A stretch of 64,000 nt of DNA, from assembly GCF_014489415.1 (NCBI RefSeq), contig NZ_CP060823.1, positions 1 to 64,000 on the forward strand, written 5' to 3'. A program made the position numbers and the translations under genes. Positions 1 to 8,572 of this stretch are shown here, piece by piece (positions within the stretch are counted from its first letter, which is position 1; each line of letters opens with the position of its first letter). Below the pieces are notes generated by a model. The model did no database searches and was not told where the DNA came from. It was given only the letters and a program-made list of their open reading frames with translations. This DNA comes from Cylindrospermopsis curvispora GIHE-G1. GTDB taxonomy: Bacteria > Cyanobacteriota > Cyanobacteriia > Cyanobacteriales > Nostocaceae.

Positions 1-2
1 AG

Positions 3-665
3 AATAGTTTATCCCCATTGGGACAAGGGAATATTGATCCGGTCAAAGTTTCACTAGGTGTTCAACCCAAGGCAGTGACAATTGCTGTACCTAGGCTAAC
101 GGAAGATGGTAATGTGTCTGTTAATTCTCAATTTGGTGTAGATGCGATCGCTCCCAATAATGAGCCTGTCAACCCTCAGTTTGTTCCTGGAAATACCAGA
201 AGGAATCCTTCGGGTATTAGATTAAATGTCCCCCACAGGAGGATGAACGCCCGGGATTCTCTAGGTAAATTGCGGGGTACAACCGTATCTCCATCCTTAC
301 CTCCTTTGGCTGCAGTGGATATTTATTTACCCAGGAATACCAATGAGACTATCAACCATAACTTTGTTCCTAGAAATACTACAAGGAATCGTTCTGGTAT
401 TAGATCAAACGTTCCAACCAGAAAAATAAACAACGGGGCTTCTCTGGGTAAATTGCGCAGTAGGACTGTATCTAACACAAAAAGACCGAATAGCCTTAAT
501 ATAAATGATGCTCAAGCCTACTACAACAGGGGAGTAGCCCGCAGTAACTTAGGAGATAAACAGGGTGCAATAAGTGATTTCCAAACTGCTGCACGATTGT
601 ATCAACAACAGGGGAATCAAGAATTGTATCGACGTGCATTAAATAGAATTTCTCAACTTCGTTAA
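3..665 (+). CDS. Repeat protein with C-terminal TPR-like helices (5' partial)
   Basis: The reading frame is open to the left edge of the window, so the true start lies upstream. The visible protein has two copies of a roughly 60-residue repeat containing N-x-x-FVP-x-NT-x-RN-x-SGIR and SLGKLR segments. A C-terminal segment of about 55 residues (AYYNRGVARSNLGDKQGAIS onward) has the spacing of tetratricopeptide helices, which mediate protein-protein contacts. I do not recognise the N-terminal repeat as a named family. In cyanobacteria such C-terminal TPR pairs often end exported proteases or scaffold proteins, but no catalytic domain is visible here. Function unknown. Confidence 0.6.
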   Translation, partial: NSLSPLGQGNIDPVKVSLGVQPKAVTIAVPRLTEDGNVSVNSQFGVDAIAPNNEPVNPQFVPGNTRRNPSGIRLNVPHRRMNARDSLGKLRGTTVSPSLPPLAAVDIYLPRNTNETINHNFVPRNTTRNRSGIRSNVPTRKINNGASLGKLRSRTVSNTKRPNSLNINDAQAYYNRGVARSNLGDKQGAISDFQTAARLYQQQGNQELYRRALNRISQLR

Positions 666-713
666 TCCTAAAAAGATAGGATTGGGGCATATTACCCTAG
701 CTAACCATAATAA

Positions 714-966
714 CTACAAATAAAGACTACTGCAATCATTAGGGCGGGCGTGTAGATACTTACTTGTAGTAGCAACAGAAGAATTACCCAGACAGGTAGA
801 GACCTGATTAATATCTGCACCATTCTATCAAGCCAAATTAGCATGAGAGTGGCGGAGCCAATGGGGACTAGCAGTGATGCCAATTCTTTGAGAAGCAGTG
901 TGAACGACATCCCAAATAGCCTTCTGTGTTAGATTTTTACCACCTTTGCGAGATTTAAACACAGGA
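714..966 (-). pseudogene. 3' fragment of a tyrosine recombinase (copy of the gene at 36173)
   Basis: The reverse complement matches, with scattered differences, the 3' third of the intact tyrosine recombinase at 36173-37036: the SPxFKSRKGGKNLTQKA stretch, the SPHWLRH motif and the terminal SSLYL followed by a stop. The fragment carries a premature stop about 50 codons before the end (the codon after the residues matching ATLAL is TGA) and lacks the first two thirds of the gene. It ends abruptly at about 966 against transposase sequence. It is a dead remnant showing that this recombinase has been duplicated in the genome. Confidence 0.8.
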
Positions 967-1230
967 GTGATTGCTTATAGTTTAGCCACTATGTACGCTC
1001 AACGGATGAAACAATTAGGGATAGAGACTTATGCTGGACGGATTCAACAACATCAGGAAAATTACCCACGTCAGAGTGATTTTAGCTTTGCTGTTTACGG
1101 ACAATTATGGATTTACGGCATGGAATTACGGGCTGATTTAGCTCTGAGCTTAATCGATCTGAAACCTCATAAACGCCTCTTTTTTCAGCGTGGCTTTCAG
1201 GCTCTATCCCTTATGAAACAAGCTGTTTGA
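967..1230 (+). pseudogene. C-terminal remnant of a DDE-type transposase
   Basis: About 87 residues in one frame begin abruptly at the junction with the recombinase fragment and end in KPHKRLFFQRGFQALSLMKQ followed by a stop. This tail resembles the C-terminus of cyanobacterial IS4-like transposases as I remember them, but no catalytic motif is present, so the family is uncertain. There is no plausible start or ribosome-binding site. It is best read as a 3' scrap left by insertion or deletion next to the IS605-type element. Confidence 0.45.
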
Positions 1231-1256
1231 CCACTTTGTCACCCCTTAAGGCCAAC

Positions 1257-1272
1257 GGCGAATTTATTCGCC
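1257..1272. repeat. IS605-type left-end hairpin
   Basis: A perfect 16-base palindrome lies just beyond the 3' end of tnpA, where HUH transposases of the IS200/IS605 family bind a subterminal hairpin. Confidence 0.6.
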
Positions 1273-1279
1273 TTGATAT

Positions 1280-1675
1280 TTAACCGTGATGCGGCTCTTC
1301 AATATACCTTTTTATAACATGTGCTGAAACCTGTCCAGCAGTGGAATAAAAATAACTATTAGTCCATAGGCTAGGAAGTTTAAGTAATTCAGGAAATTTT
1401 CGTCTTAACAAGCAAGATGACCGTCCTTTAAAAGCTTTAACCACTTGATTTATAGCAACATCTGGTTGATGTTCTACAAATAAATGAACATGGTGCAACC
1501 TCAAGAGCGAGGATATCCCAGTCTTTTTCTTTGGCTAGTTCGTAAATTATCTGTCGAAGGCATTTAGCTATCTCTCCAGATAATACTTTTTTCGGCGTTT
1601 AGGTATCTATACAAGATGCACTACTGCATTACCTTTTGAGTGATTTCCTATTCTGTATTCCAGTGTTGTCTTCAT
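1280..1675 (-). pseudogene. tnpA: Broken IS200/IS605 TnpA (Y1 HUH transposase)
   Basis: Translated from ATG 1675, the product begins MKTTLEYRIGNHSKGNAVVH and would be a normal-sized TnpA of about 135 residues that cuts and rejoins single-stranded DNA through one tyrosine. The HVHLF part of the HUH motif and the C-terminal helix around AHVIKRYIEE are still visible. The gene is disabled by an in-frame TAG where LVWIPKRR is expected, a one-base loss in an A-run just after, and a loss of about 5 bases just before HVHLF. The two losses sum to six bases, so the tail is back in frame. It is divergent from tnpB. Confidence 0.8.
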
Positions 1676-1754
1676 ATTGTTTCGTGGCTGCTATTGACAA
1701 GTAAATCATATCTCAACTATACTTTTGAAATCAACAAACATTGAAGGTCGAACA

Positions 1755-3026
1755 ATGTACGGATGCCAACAAGTTCTTATCAAGTCCGATAAATCAATAA
1801 CAGCCATATTGGAGTACGTCTGCACAGAAGCTAAAAAGCTGACAAATTGTGGCGTTTACTATTCTAGGCAGATGTACTTTAAAACTGGTTATATTCCTAG
1901 TAGAGCAGATTTGCATAAACAACTAGGAACTTATCAGAAAAACGTTCATTATCAGGCATTGTATTCTGATACTTCTCAACAAATACTAACCAGTGTAGCT
2001 GAATCCTTTAAATCGTACATTGAGCTAGTAAAAGCTGCAAAAAAGGGCGAAGTTTCCCAAAAACCAAAATTACCTAATTACTGTAAAAGTGTTATGACTG
2101 TAGCTACTTTTACGGGCAGGTCATTAAAGTTAATTGATGGGATGATTAGGTTTCCTTTGGGAACAAAAGTTAAGGCATGGTTTGGGATAGATTCTTTTTG
2201 TCTACCAATGCCATCTAACCTTGACTTCAAATCAATTAGAGAAGTACGTATTTTACCTAGAAATAGACAATTTTATGCAGAATTTGTCTATCAGGTAGAT
2301 GAAATAAAATCTGATGTTGATAGAAATAATGTTTTAGGGATTGACCACGGGTTAAATAAATGGTTAACTTGTGTTTCTAATCTGGGAACATCATTTATTG
2401 TTGATGGACTTCATTTAAAAAGTTTAAATCAGTGGTACAACAAATCAGTAGCTAAACTTAAAAGTGATAAACCCCAGGGTTTTTGGTCTAACAGATTAGC
2501 TGCTATTACCGAAAAAAGAAACCGACAAATGCGTGATGCAGTTAACAAAGCTGCAAGAATAGTCGTTAACCACTGTATTGAAAATAAGATTGGTGCTATT
2601 GTTTTTGGATGGAATAAAGGACAAAAAGATAGTATTGATTTGGGGTCTAAAAACAATCAGAAGTTTGTCCAAATTCCCACAGCAAGATTAAAAGACCGTA
2701 TTGCTCAATTATGTAAACAATACGGAATAGATTTTATTGAAACAGAAGAATCATACACTTCTCAATCATCGTTTTTTGATTGCGACAATATACCTAAATT
2801 CGGTGAAAAACCCGAAGGGTGGGAAGCAAGCGGGAAACGAGTTAGTCGTGGAGTATATGAAACTTCTGATGGGTTCAAAATTAATGCGGACTGTAATGGT
2901 GCTGCTAATATTTTGAAAAAAGTAGCGGTGATGCTAGGAATTGATCTTAGCGGAATCAGTAGAGGCTGTTTAAGCCAGCCTCAGAAAGTTCGTTTATGGA
3001 CTCTTCAGAAATCTCCGTGTCTTTAG
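1755..3026 (+). CDS. tnpB: TnpB, IS605 OrfB RNA-guided nuclease homologue
   Basis: Members of this family are RNA-guided nucleases related to Cas12 that use an RNA from the element end. ATG 1755 is preferred over an in-frame TTG at 1725, giving 423 residues, a normal TnpB length. RuvC-I is seen at GIDHGLNKWL and RuvC-III at NADCNGAANIL. The usual RuvC-II glutamate is absent: the segment reads IGAIVFGWNKGQK. A nearby acidic run (ETEESYTSQ) could replace it. The zinc-finger cysteines are mostly lost (SFFDCDNIP). This matches a known cyanobacterial TnpB group with a GWN motif. It is either a rearranged active site or an inactive protein. No frame damage is visible. Confidence 0.85.
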   Translation: MYGCQQVLIKSDKSITAILEYVCTEAKKLTNCGVYYSRQMYFKTGYIPSRADLHKQLGTYQKNVHYQALYSDTSQQILTSVAESFKSYIELVKAAKKGEVSQKPKLPNYCKSVMTVATFTGRSLKLIDGMIRFPLGTKVKAWFGIDSFCLPMPSNLDFKSIREVRILPRNRQFYAEFVYQVDEIKSDVDRNNVLGIDHGLNKWLTCVSNLGTSFIVDGLHLKSLNQWYNKSVAKLKSDKPQGFWSNRLAAITEKRNRQMRDAVNKAARIVVNHCIENKIGAIVFGWNKGQKDSIDLGSKNNQKFVQIPTARLKDRIAQLCKQYGIDFIETEESYTSQSSFFDCDNIPKFGEKPEGWEASGKRVSRGVYETSDGFKINADCNGAANILKKVAVMLGIDLSGISRGCLSQPQKVRLWTLQKSPCL

Positions 3027-3033
3027 ACCGGAG
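3013..3033 (+). other. Hairpin at tnpB 3' end, likely part of the element right end and guide RNA
   Basis: CTCCG and CGGAG arms flank the tnpB stop codon. In IS605-type elements the right-end structure overlaps the 3' end of tnpB and forms the scaffold of the guide (omega/re) RNA. The exact RNA limits cannot be set from sequence alone. Confidence 0.45.
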
Positions 3034-3095
3034 AAGCTTAACTTGATAAGTCTAGTTATCATATCTGTTCCTATTCGTAGGTTTGGATAGTTCTT

Positions 3096-3653
3096 TTAGG
3101 TAAATGGTTGAGACCAAATATCCCAATTCTCCTTATTAAAAGGCGATCGCCACTTTTGAATTAGAATTTGCTCAAGTTTTTGGCGGTGTTGTTTAGAGGA
3201 AGGAGCATCCCACCAGAAGGCGATATTTACAGCTGTAGAAAGTTTATAACGATAGTGTAAGTCTTGATAACTAGATATATAGTCTTTACACTTATGAACG
3301 TTCTTCCACCGTTTGTTATTTTGTTTAGTTTCGCCAATGTATAGTATAATATCAGAAAGAGAGTCAATGACAAAATATAAAACTGGTTGGGAGTAATTCT
3401 GAGACGGTAACCGGTAAAAAGACATTGATTCTGGATTCAAGGAAAAAGGGTCAATGGAATCAGGATCACAGTGAGCAGGGTTTAAATTGAATAAACTACC
3501 TTGTATAGCTTTATTATGTGTATTTCTAATCTCGCTTTGATATTTAAATATTCTGGACTTCCAGTTTTGTAATTGGTCAACATCCATCAATAACTGTTTT
3601 TTGGCTGGAGTCAGGGATAATTCTGGAGTTGAGAATAAATTTAACTGTTCCAT
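3096..3653 (-). CDS. GIY-YIG nuclease superfamily protein
   Basis: 185 residues. The C-terminal half (about 88-180) carries a GIY-YIG-like core: a strand LYFVID, then ILYIGETKQNNKRW, a conserved RYKL segment, AFWWDAPSS, the catalytic-type glutamate in KLEQILIQKW, and SPFNKENW. This fold makes DNA nicks or breaks using a Tyr/Arg/Glu/Asn set, and all of these appear to be present. The N-terminal 85 residues are specific to cyanobacterial versions. It is a single gene between the IS605 element and a small SNase-like gene. Its role (repair, homing or defence) is unknown. Confidence 0.7.
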   Translation of the reverse strand: MEQLNLFSTPELSLTPAKKQLLMDVDQLQNWKSRIFKYQSEIRNTHNKAIQGSLFNLNPAHCDPDSIDPFSLNPESMSFYRLPSQNYSQPVLYFVIDSLSDIILYIGETKQNNKRWKNVHKCKDYISSYQDLHYRYKLSTAVNIAFWWDAPSSKQHRQKLEQILIQKWRSPFNKENWDIWSQPFT

Positions 3654-3789
3654 CGGTGTTTATTTTAAAGTACGTATGTCAGTCTATCGTGTGTATTTTA
3701 GGTATAAACCTTAGTAACAATAAACGGATAATCGAATAAAATGAAATTAAAAGCCCTAAATAAACTAGATGCTATAGCTTATATACACT

Positions 3790-4227
3790 ATGAAGATAGC
3801 AAATACATACTTTTTTCTGTTGTCTTTTGTGGTAACGTCTGCAATTATACTAAATCTAACACCTCTATTTTATAAATGGCAAGTAGTTTCTATAGCTGCT
3901 GATACCATAGAAGTAAGAAGAAGCAACAAGACACTTAAAGTTAGATTATGTGGAGTCGAAGTTCCTCCTACTTTTCAAAAGACGAGTAGGGAATACCTCC
4001 AAAATATTCTAGAGAAGAAATCAGTTAAGCTCTCGTTTGTAGATAACAGCAGTGTTGAGGTTTTTATAGGTAAAGATGAGAAACTAATAAACAAATCGAT
4101 GCTAATGGATGGAATGGCTAAATACAATTCTGATTTGTGCCCTAGTCAATCTATTCTCAGAACTGCTCAGGAAATCGCTAAGTGGCAGAAAATTGGTGTC
4201 TGGTCTTCTGAATCTCAGGGTCTATAG
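3790..4227 (+). CDS. Small membrane-anchored SNase-like protein
   Basis: 145 residues. Residues 5-27 form an N-terminal signal or membrane segment. The rest follows the staphylococcal nuclease (thermonuclease) beta-barrel pattern: ADTIEVRR, TLKVRLCGVEVPP, a LMLDG-like helix (LMDGMAKYN), and the GVWSSE terminus. In active SNases the middle motif reads VRLxGID(A/T)PE. Here the glutamate is replaced (VEVPP) and the second catalytic arginine region is not obvious. It is therefore probably catalytically weak or a binding-only version located outside the cytoplasm. Confidence 0.6.
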   Translation: MKIANTYFFLLSFVVTSAIILNLTPLFYKWQVVSIAADTIEVRRSNKTLKVRLCGVEVPPTFQKTSREYLQNILEKKSVKLSFVDNSSVEVFIGKDEKLINKSMLMDGMAKYNSDLCPSQSILRTAQEIAKWQKIGVWSSESQGL

Positions 4228-4239
4228 TCAAATGCGATC

Positions 4240-4450
4240 TCCTGCAGTGAGTGCTTTGCGATCGCTCATGAAGACCGTCAGAAATTTCCCCTGACAAGAT
4301 TCAGAAAATTAGGGATTGCCCAGTGCGATCGCTCATGACCCCATTTAGAATTTTCCCTTGAGAATACTAAGGAGGTTAATGGATAGGAGGTGCGATCGCT
4401 CATAACAGGTTCAGAGTTTTCCCTTGAGAAGGTTCGGGAAGTTGATAAAT
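4240..4450. repeat. Three copies of the TTCCCTTGAGAA / HIP1 repeat
   Basis: This gene-free stretch holds units with the TTTTCCCTTGAGAA core, each followed by a variable linker and a GCGATCGC site, the same family that forms the array at 5462-7207. It fills most of the space between the SNase-like gene and the next minus-strand gene. Confidence 0.8.
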
Positions 4451-4556
4451 GAGAATTATTCGATGTTTTGATATGGATTGCCCAGATTTTAATATATTTT
4501 GGGCAATTTTTATCACAACTTTCTTAACATTCAACACTTCTGCAAAAAGACAAATA

Positions 4557-5300
4557 CTATTTTCTGCAAATAGGTGCCAATTGATAAGTTGGTTTGGTTG
4601 GTATTGTAGTCACAACTTCACCGTTAATTGAAGAAATGTAAAGTGCAAAATCCCCGACTTTTTCTGGCTTCGCTTCTATGGTTAATTGTTTTCCTGTGTA
4701 TTTCTTACTAATGTAAATAGGTTGTTTTATTGTTACTGTTCTCTGGGTGGGTTTATCTGGTTTAAAGTTGATTGGCCTACTAAAAAACTCTTTATTTTCT
4801 GAGTCTTTTAAGATAATAGCAATTGATGCATCATCAAAGTTTGTATCCGCAACATACTCATAAGAAAGTGTTAGATCTAAACTACTGATAGTTGTTACAT
4901 CTTGTGCAAAATCTATGGTCGTTTTCAGTGGAGAGACATCAGGATGGCTACTTAAAATATAGACATTGTCTTTAGCTGTTTTACCAGCCTTATCTCGATC
5001 ATCAGCAGTTTTAAATATAAACAGCTGACCTGAACTTGCCATAGAAAAAGAATAAGGAACTTGTCCCACAGGTTTTTCTTCATTCGTTGTTTTTATAAGT
5101 CCTATATTTAACTCACATAATTCTTTTATATTTTTATCCTTCTCAGGTATTTTATAATTTTGATAGTAGAGAATTGGGATAAAAAATCCAAGCAAAGTTG
5201 CAATGACTAGGTAGGACAAACGAACTTTTTTTCCGTCGTCGTTTATAATTTCTATAAGCTTCTTTAGTATCTCCAACATAACATCTATCAAATAATTCAT
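4557..5300 (-). CDS. Membrane-anchored hypothetical protein
   Basis: 247 residues. The ATG is preceded by GGAGAAATGAAGA, a good ribosome-binding site. Residues 27-46 (LSYLVIATLLGFFIPILYYQ) form one membrane helix after a short lysine-containing N-terminus, placing the remaining 200 residues outside the cytoplasm. The exterior part is rich in beta-strand-like segments (SLDLTLSYEYVAD, TQRTVTIKQPIYIS, GKQLTIEAKP) and looks like one or two beta-sandwich domains. I do not recognise a named family. It is flanked on both sides by repeat arrays. Confidence 0.65.
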   Translation of the reverse strand: MNYLIDVMLEILKKLIEIINDDGKKVRLSYLVIATLLGFFIPILYYQNYKIPEKDKNIKELCELNIGLIKTTNEEKPVGQVPYSFSMASSGQLFIFKTADDRDKAGKTAKDNVYILSSHPDVSPLKTTIDFAQDVTTISSLDLTLSYEYVADTNFDDASIAIILKDSENKEFFSRPINFKPDKPTQRTVTIKQPIYISKKYTGKQLTIEAKPEKVGDFALYISSINGEVVTTIPTKPTYQLAPICRK

Positions 5301-5461
5301 TCTTCATTTCTCCTATGATGTACTTTTGGATTAGAGCATCTGTTAAGACTTATTAGTTATTTCTCTTCTATCTAAGTAAGTTAGCATTAAAACAGATTTT
5401 AATTTTCTTTAGTAAAAAAATACACAAAACTTTACTGGTTGAAAAAATTTACGGACGGTTT

Positions 5462-7207
5462 TACAACTGGATTCAGGACTTTCCCTTGAGAAGATTCAGG
5501 GGGTTAATCGATGGGGAATTTCAAGTAGAATAGCTCCCGTAACACATTCAGAATTTTCCCTTGAGAAGGTTGGGGAGCTGAATGGATGAACCTTTCTCAC
5601 TGCGATCGCCCTTCACCAGGCTCAGAGTTTTCCCTTGAGAAGATTGAGTAGGTTAACGGACAAGAATTACCGAGCGCAATATCGCCCTTTACTAGGTTCA
5701 GAAATTTCCCTTGAGAAGGAAGGGGAGACGAATGAACGGAGATTACGGAGTGCGATCGCCCTTTACTGGGTTCAGAAATTTCCCTTGAGAAGATTGGGCA
5801 GTTTAATGGATGGAGATTACCCAAAGCAATAGCGTCCTTTACTACGTTCAAAATGTTCCCTTGAGAAGATTTAGTAAATCAGGGATTGGGCAGTGCGATC
5901 GCTCATGACCCCATTTAGAAATTTCCCTTGAGAAGATTCAGGAGGTAAATGGACAGGGAATGCGATCGCCCATAACACATTCAGAAATTTCCCTTGAGAA
6001 GGTTCAGGGGTTTGGTGGATAGGGATTATTCGGAGCAATCACCTTTTACCGTGTTCAAAACTTTCCCTTGAGAAGATTGGGGAGACTAATAACTATGAGA
6101 TAACCAAGTGCGATCGCCCTTCACCAGGCTCAGAGTTTTCCCTTGAGAAGATTGGGGAGACTAATGAACGGAGATTACCGAGCGCAATATCGCCCTTTAC
6201 TAGGTTCAGAAATTTCCCTTGAGAAGATTGGGGAGACTAATGAACGGAGATTACGGAGTGCGATCGCTCTTTAGCAGGTTGAGAAAATTCCCTTGAGAAG
6301 ATTAGGGGAGGTGAATGGATGAACGTTAATCACTACGATCACTCATTATCACGTTCAGAATTTTCCCTTGAGAAGATTCAGGAGGTAAATGGACAGGGAA
6401 TGCGATCGCCCGTAACACATTCAGAAATTTCCCTTGAGAAGGTTCAGGGGTTCGGTGGATAGGGATTATTCGGAGCAATCACCTTTTACCGTGTTCAAAA
6501 CTTTCCCTTGAGAAGGTTGGGGAGACTAATAACTATGAGATAACCAAATGCGATCGCCCTTCACCAGGCTCAGAGTTTTCCCTTGAGAAGATTGGGGAGA
6601 CTAATGAACGGAGATTACCGAGCGCAATATCGCCCTTTACTAGGTTCAGAAATTTCCCTTGAGAAGATTGGGGAGACTAATGAACGGAGATTACGGAGTG
6701 CGATCGCTCTTTAGCAGGTTGAGAAAATTCCCTTGAGAAGATTAGGGGAGGTGAATGGATGAACGTTAATCACTACGATCACTCATTATCACGTTCAGAA
6801 TTTTCCCTTGAGAAGATTCAGGAGGTAAATGGACAGGGAATGCGATCGCCCGTAACACATTCAGAAATTTCCCTTGAGAAGGTTCAGGGGTTCGGTGGAT
6901 AGGGATTATTCGGAGCAATCACCTTTTACCGTGTTCAAAACTTTCCCTTGAGAAGGTTGGGGAGACTAATAACTATGAGATAACCAAATGCGATCGCCCT
7001 TCACCAGGCTCAGAGTTTTCCCTTGAGAAGATTGAGTAGGTTAACGGACAAGAATTACCGAGCGCAATATCGCTCTTTACTAGGTTCAGAAATTTCCCTT
7101 GAGAAGATTGGGGAGACTAATGACTATGGGATAACCAAATGCGATCGCTCTTTACTAGGTTCAGAAATTTCCCTTGAGAAGATTGGGGAGACTAATGACT
7201 ATGGGAT
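5462..7207. repeat. Tandem array of about 73-bp TTCCCTTGAGAA units with 440-bp higher-order period
   Basis: About 24 units share a TTCCCTTGAGAAG core spaced 70-78 bp apart, usually with a GCGATCGC or related site between cores. Blocks of six units are themselves repeated: a GCGATCGCCCT landmark recurs at 6111, 6551 and 6991, exactly 440 bp apart with few changes, and another landmark recurs at 5931 and 6371. The short open frames inside (for example peptides with GSEISLEKIGETN) are translations of the repeat and not genes. The array is followed directly by the IS1 element. Confidence 0.9.
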
Positions 7208-7210
7208 AAC

Positions 7211-7965
7211 GGCGTTGCATAATAGAGGTATGAATTGAGGTAATCTACTGTGCATTGTCCAAACTGCGGGTCTTCCAAAATCAGAAAGAATGGCAAACGT
7301 CGAAGTAAACAAAATCACATTTGTGTTGATTGTGGTCGTCAATTTATCGATGTCTATAGTCCACCTAAAGGCTATTCAGAAGAAGTTAAACAAAGTTGCC
7401 TGCGATCTTATGTTAACGGTATGGGATTTAGAGCAATTGAACGCGATAAAGGCGTTCATCATACAACTATTATTTACTGGCTAAAACAAATTGGTTCCAT
7501 ACTTCCAGATGCTCCACCAGTTGAGGAAACACCCTTGGTAGGTGAGCTTGATGAGTTGGAGACCTTTGTGGGATCAAAAAAAAACAAAATATGGTTGTGG
7601 ACAGCAGTAAATCACTTCCGTAAAAATATCCTGGCTTGGGTTGTGGGAGACCACAGCTCACAAGCATTTCAACCTTTGTGGGACATCGTTAAACTCTGGC
7701 AATGCTTTTTTTATGTTACTGATGGGTGGAGGGTTTATCCGAGTTTTATTCAGCCAGAGGATCATATTGTGAGCAAAACATATATGACTAGGGTAGAGGG
7801 TGAAAATACACGTTTACGTCACTACTTAGCGCGACTACATAGAAAACGCTATGCTATTTAAAATCTGTAGATATGCTTAGGTATTCAATTAAATTATTAC
7901 TTCACTATTTAAAGTATGAAGTAATACCCGCGTTTAGTTGATTCATCCCGCAAATATGCAACGCC
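7211..7965 (+). mobile_element. IS1-family insertion sequence
   Basis: A 755-bp element bounded by inverted repeats GGCGTTGCAT (7211) and ATGCAACGCC (ending 7965), with further matching bases inward (TGAATT / AATTCA-like). Length and gene content fit IS1. The 8 bases on each side (GGGATAAC and GCTGTGGG) do not match, so no target duplication is seen, suggesting rearrangement after insertion. Confidence 0.8.
7250..7941 (+). pseudogene. IS1-family transposase with a C-terminal frameshift
   Basis: The product starts at GTG 7250 with an N-terminal zinc finger (CPNC...CVDC), then a helix-turn-helix (GFRAIERDKGVHHTTIIYWL), then the DDE catalytic core (GELDELETFVG, VTDGW, VEGENTRLRHYLARLHRK). The usual LHRKTLCY...YSIRLLLHYL tail is present but in another frame: after LHRK one A appears to be missing from an A-run near 7846, so the main frame stops after YAI at 7861. 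The shifted frame continues to 7941. The core residues are intact, so it is either a recent pseudogene or a slippage-dependent product. Confidence 0.75.
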
Positions 7966-8122
7966 GCTGTGGGATCGCGAATATAAATTACTGATGATAA
8001 GTTGTTGTCAAAATAACTTATAGGAAGGGATAAAAAAGCTAATAATTGTAAAGTATTAAGACAAACAAGAAAATAAACAATGTACAATCGTAACCAACAC
8101 TCATTATAAAAAGTTAAGCATT

Positions 8123-8426
8123 ATGACGCTTAGTAAACTCGTAAAAAAAGCAATAGCTGTAGTCTCGACAGCTATTGCTTTCATCCCAGGATTGGCATTC
8201 GCACAGTCTAAGCAAAAATCTAGGTAAAACAGAAGAGTTTAATGCTAGTGTATGGAGACAGTTTGGAAATAAGGTTGGATGGATCAAGTCTAGTTCATGG
8301 CTAGATTATAACAAACTGAATTTTTCGGTGAACGCACCTGCAGGACATCTACCAATTATATTAATATCCCGTTGGGAGAGGGGTTGGGTGGGATTTTTCC
8401 CTTCCGCTCAGACATGTAAAGTCTAA
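8123..8426 (+). pseudogene. Signal peptide fused out of frame to a GUN4 C-terminal fragment
   Basis: ATG 8123 encodes a clear signal peptide (KKAIAVVSTAIAF then PGLAFAQ) but stops at about 8227. From there another frame encodes NLGKTEEFNASVWRQFGNKV, WLDYNKLNFSVNAP and a PSAQTCKV end, which match the last third of the GUN4 domains in the intact genes at 23934 and 31956. The middle, including any catalytic domain, is missing. This is a deletion product of an exported GUN4 protein. Confidence 0.7.
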
Positions 8427-8572
8427 GATATTGAATAAGAGAACAATGTTTGGGAAGCAATGCTCTAAGTGCGGTTATTCCAAAATTGTTGACCTGTAAA
8501 GCTCGGTAGTAATTAACAGCTCAATCGAGTCAATAGAATTAAGCAATCAATATAGTGGGAAGGAGTTTAGTA

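Larger units (their letters stand above)
1250..3065. mobile_element. IS200/IS605-family insertion sequence with divergent tnpA and tnpB
   Basis: The element has the IS608-like layout: tnpA on the minus strand and tnpB on the plus strand, divergent from the middle. A perfect hairpin (GGCGAATTTATTCGCC) lies at 1257-1272 just outside tnpA, as expected for the subterminal imperfect palindromes this family recognises as single-stranded DNA. A second hairpin (CTCCG...CGGAG, 3013-3033) overlaps the tnpB stop at the other end. tnpA is broken, so the element cannot move on its own, while tnpB is intact. The exact outer boundaries are not resolved because the family makes no target duplication. Confidence 0.75.

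Noticed and set aside
5597-5851. Short open frames inside the repeat array, as possible small genes
   Set aside because: They are translations of the tandem repeat on either strand, share the same peptide motifs, and lack ribosome-binding sites.
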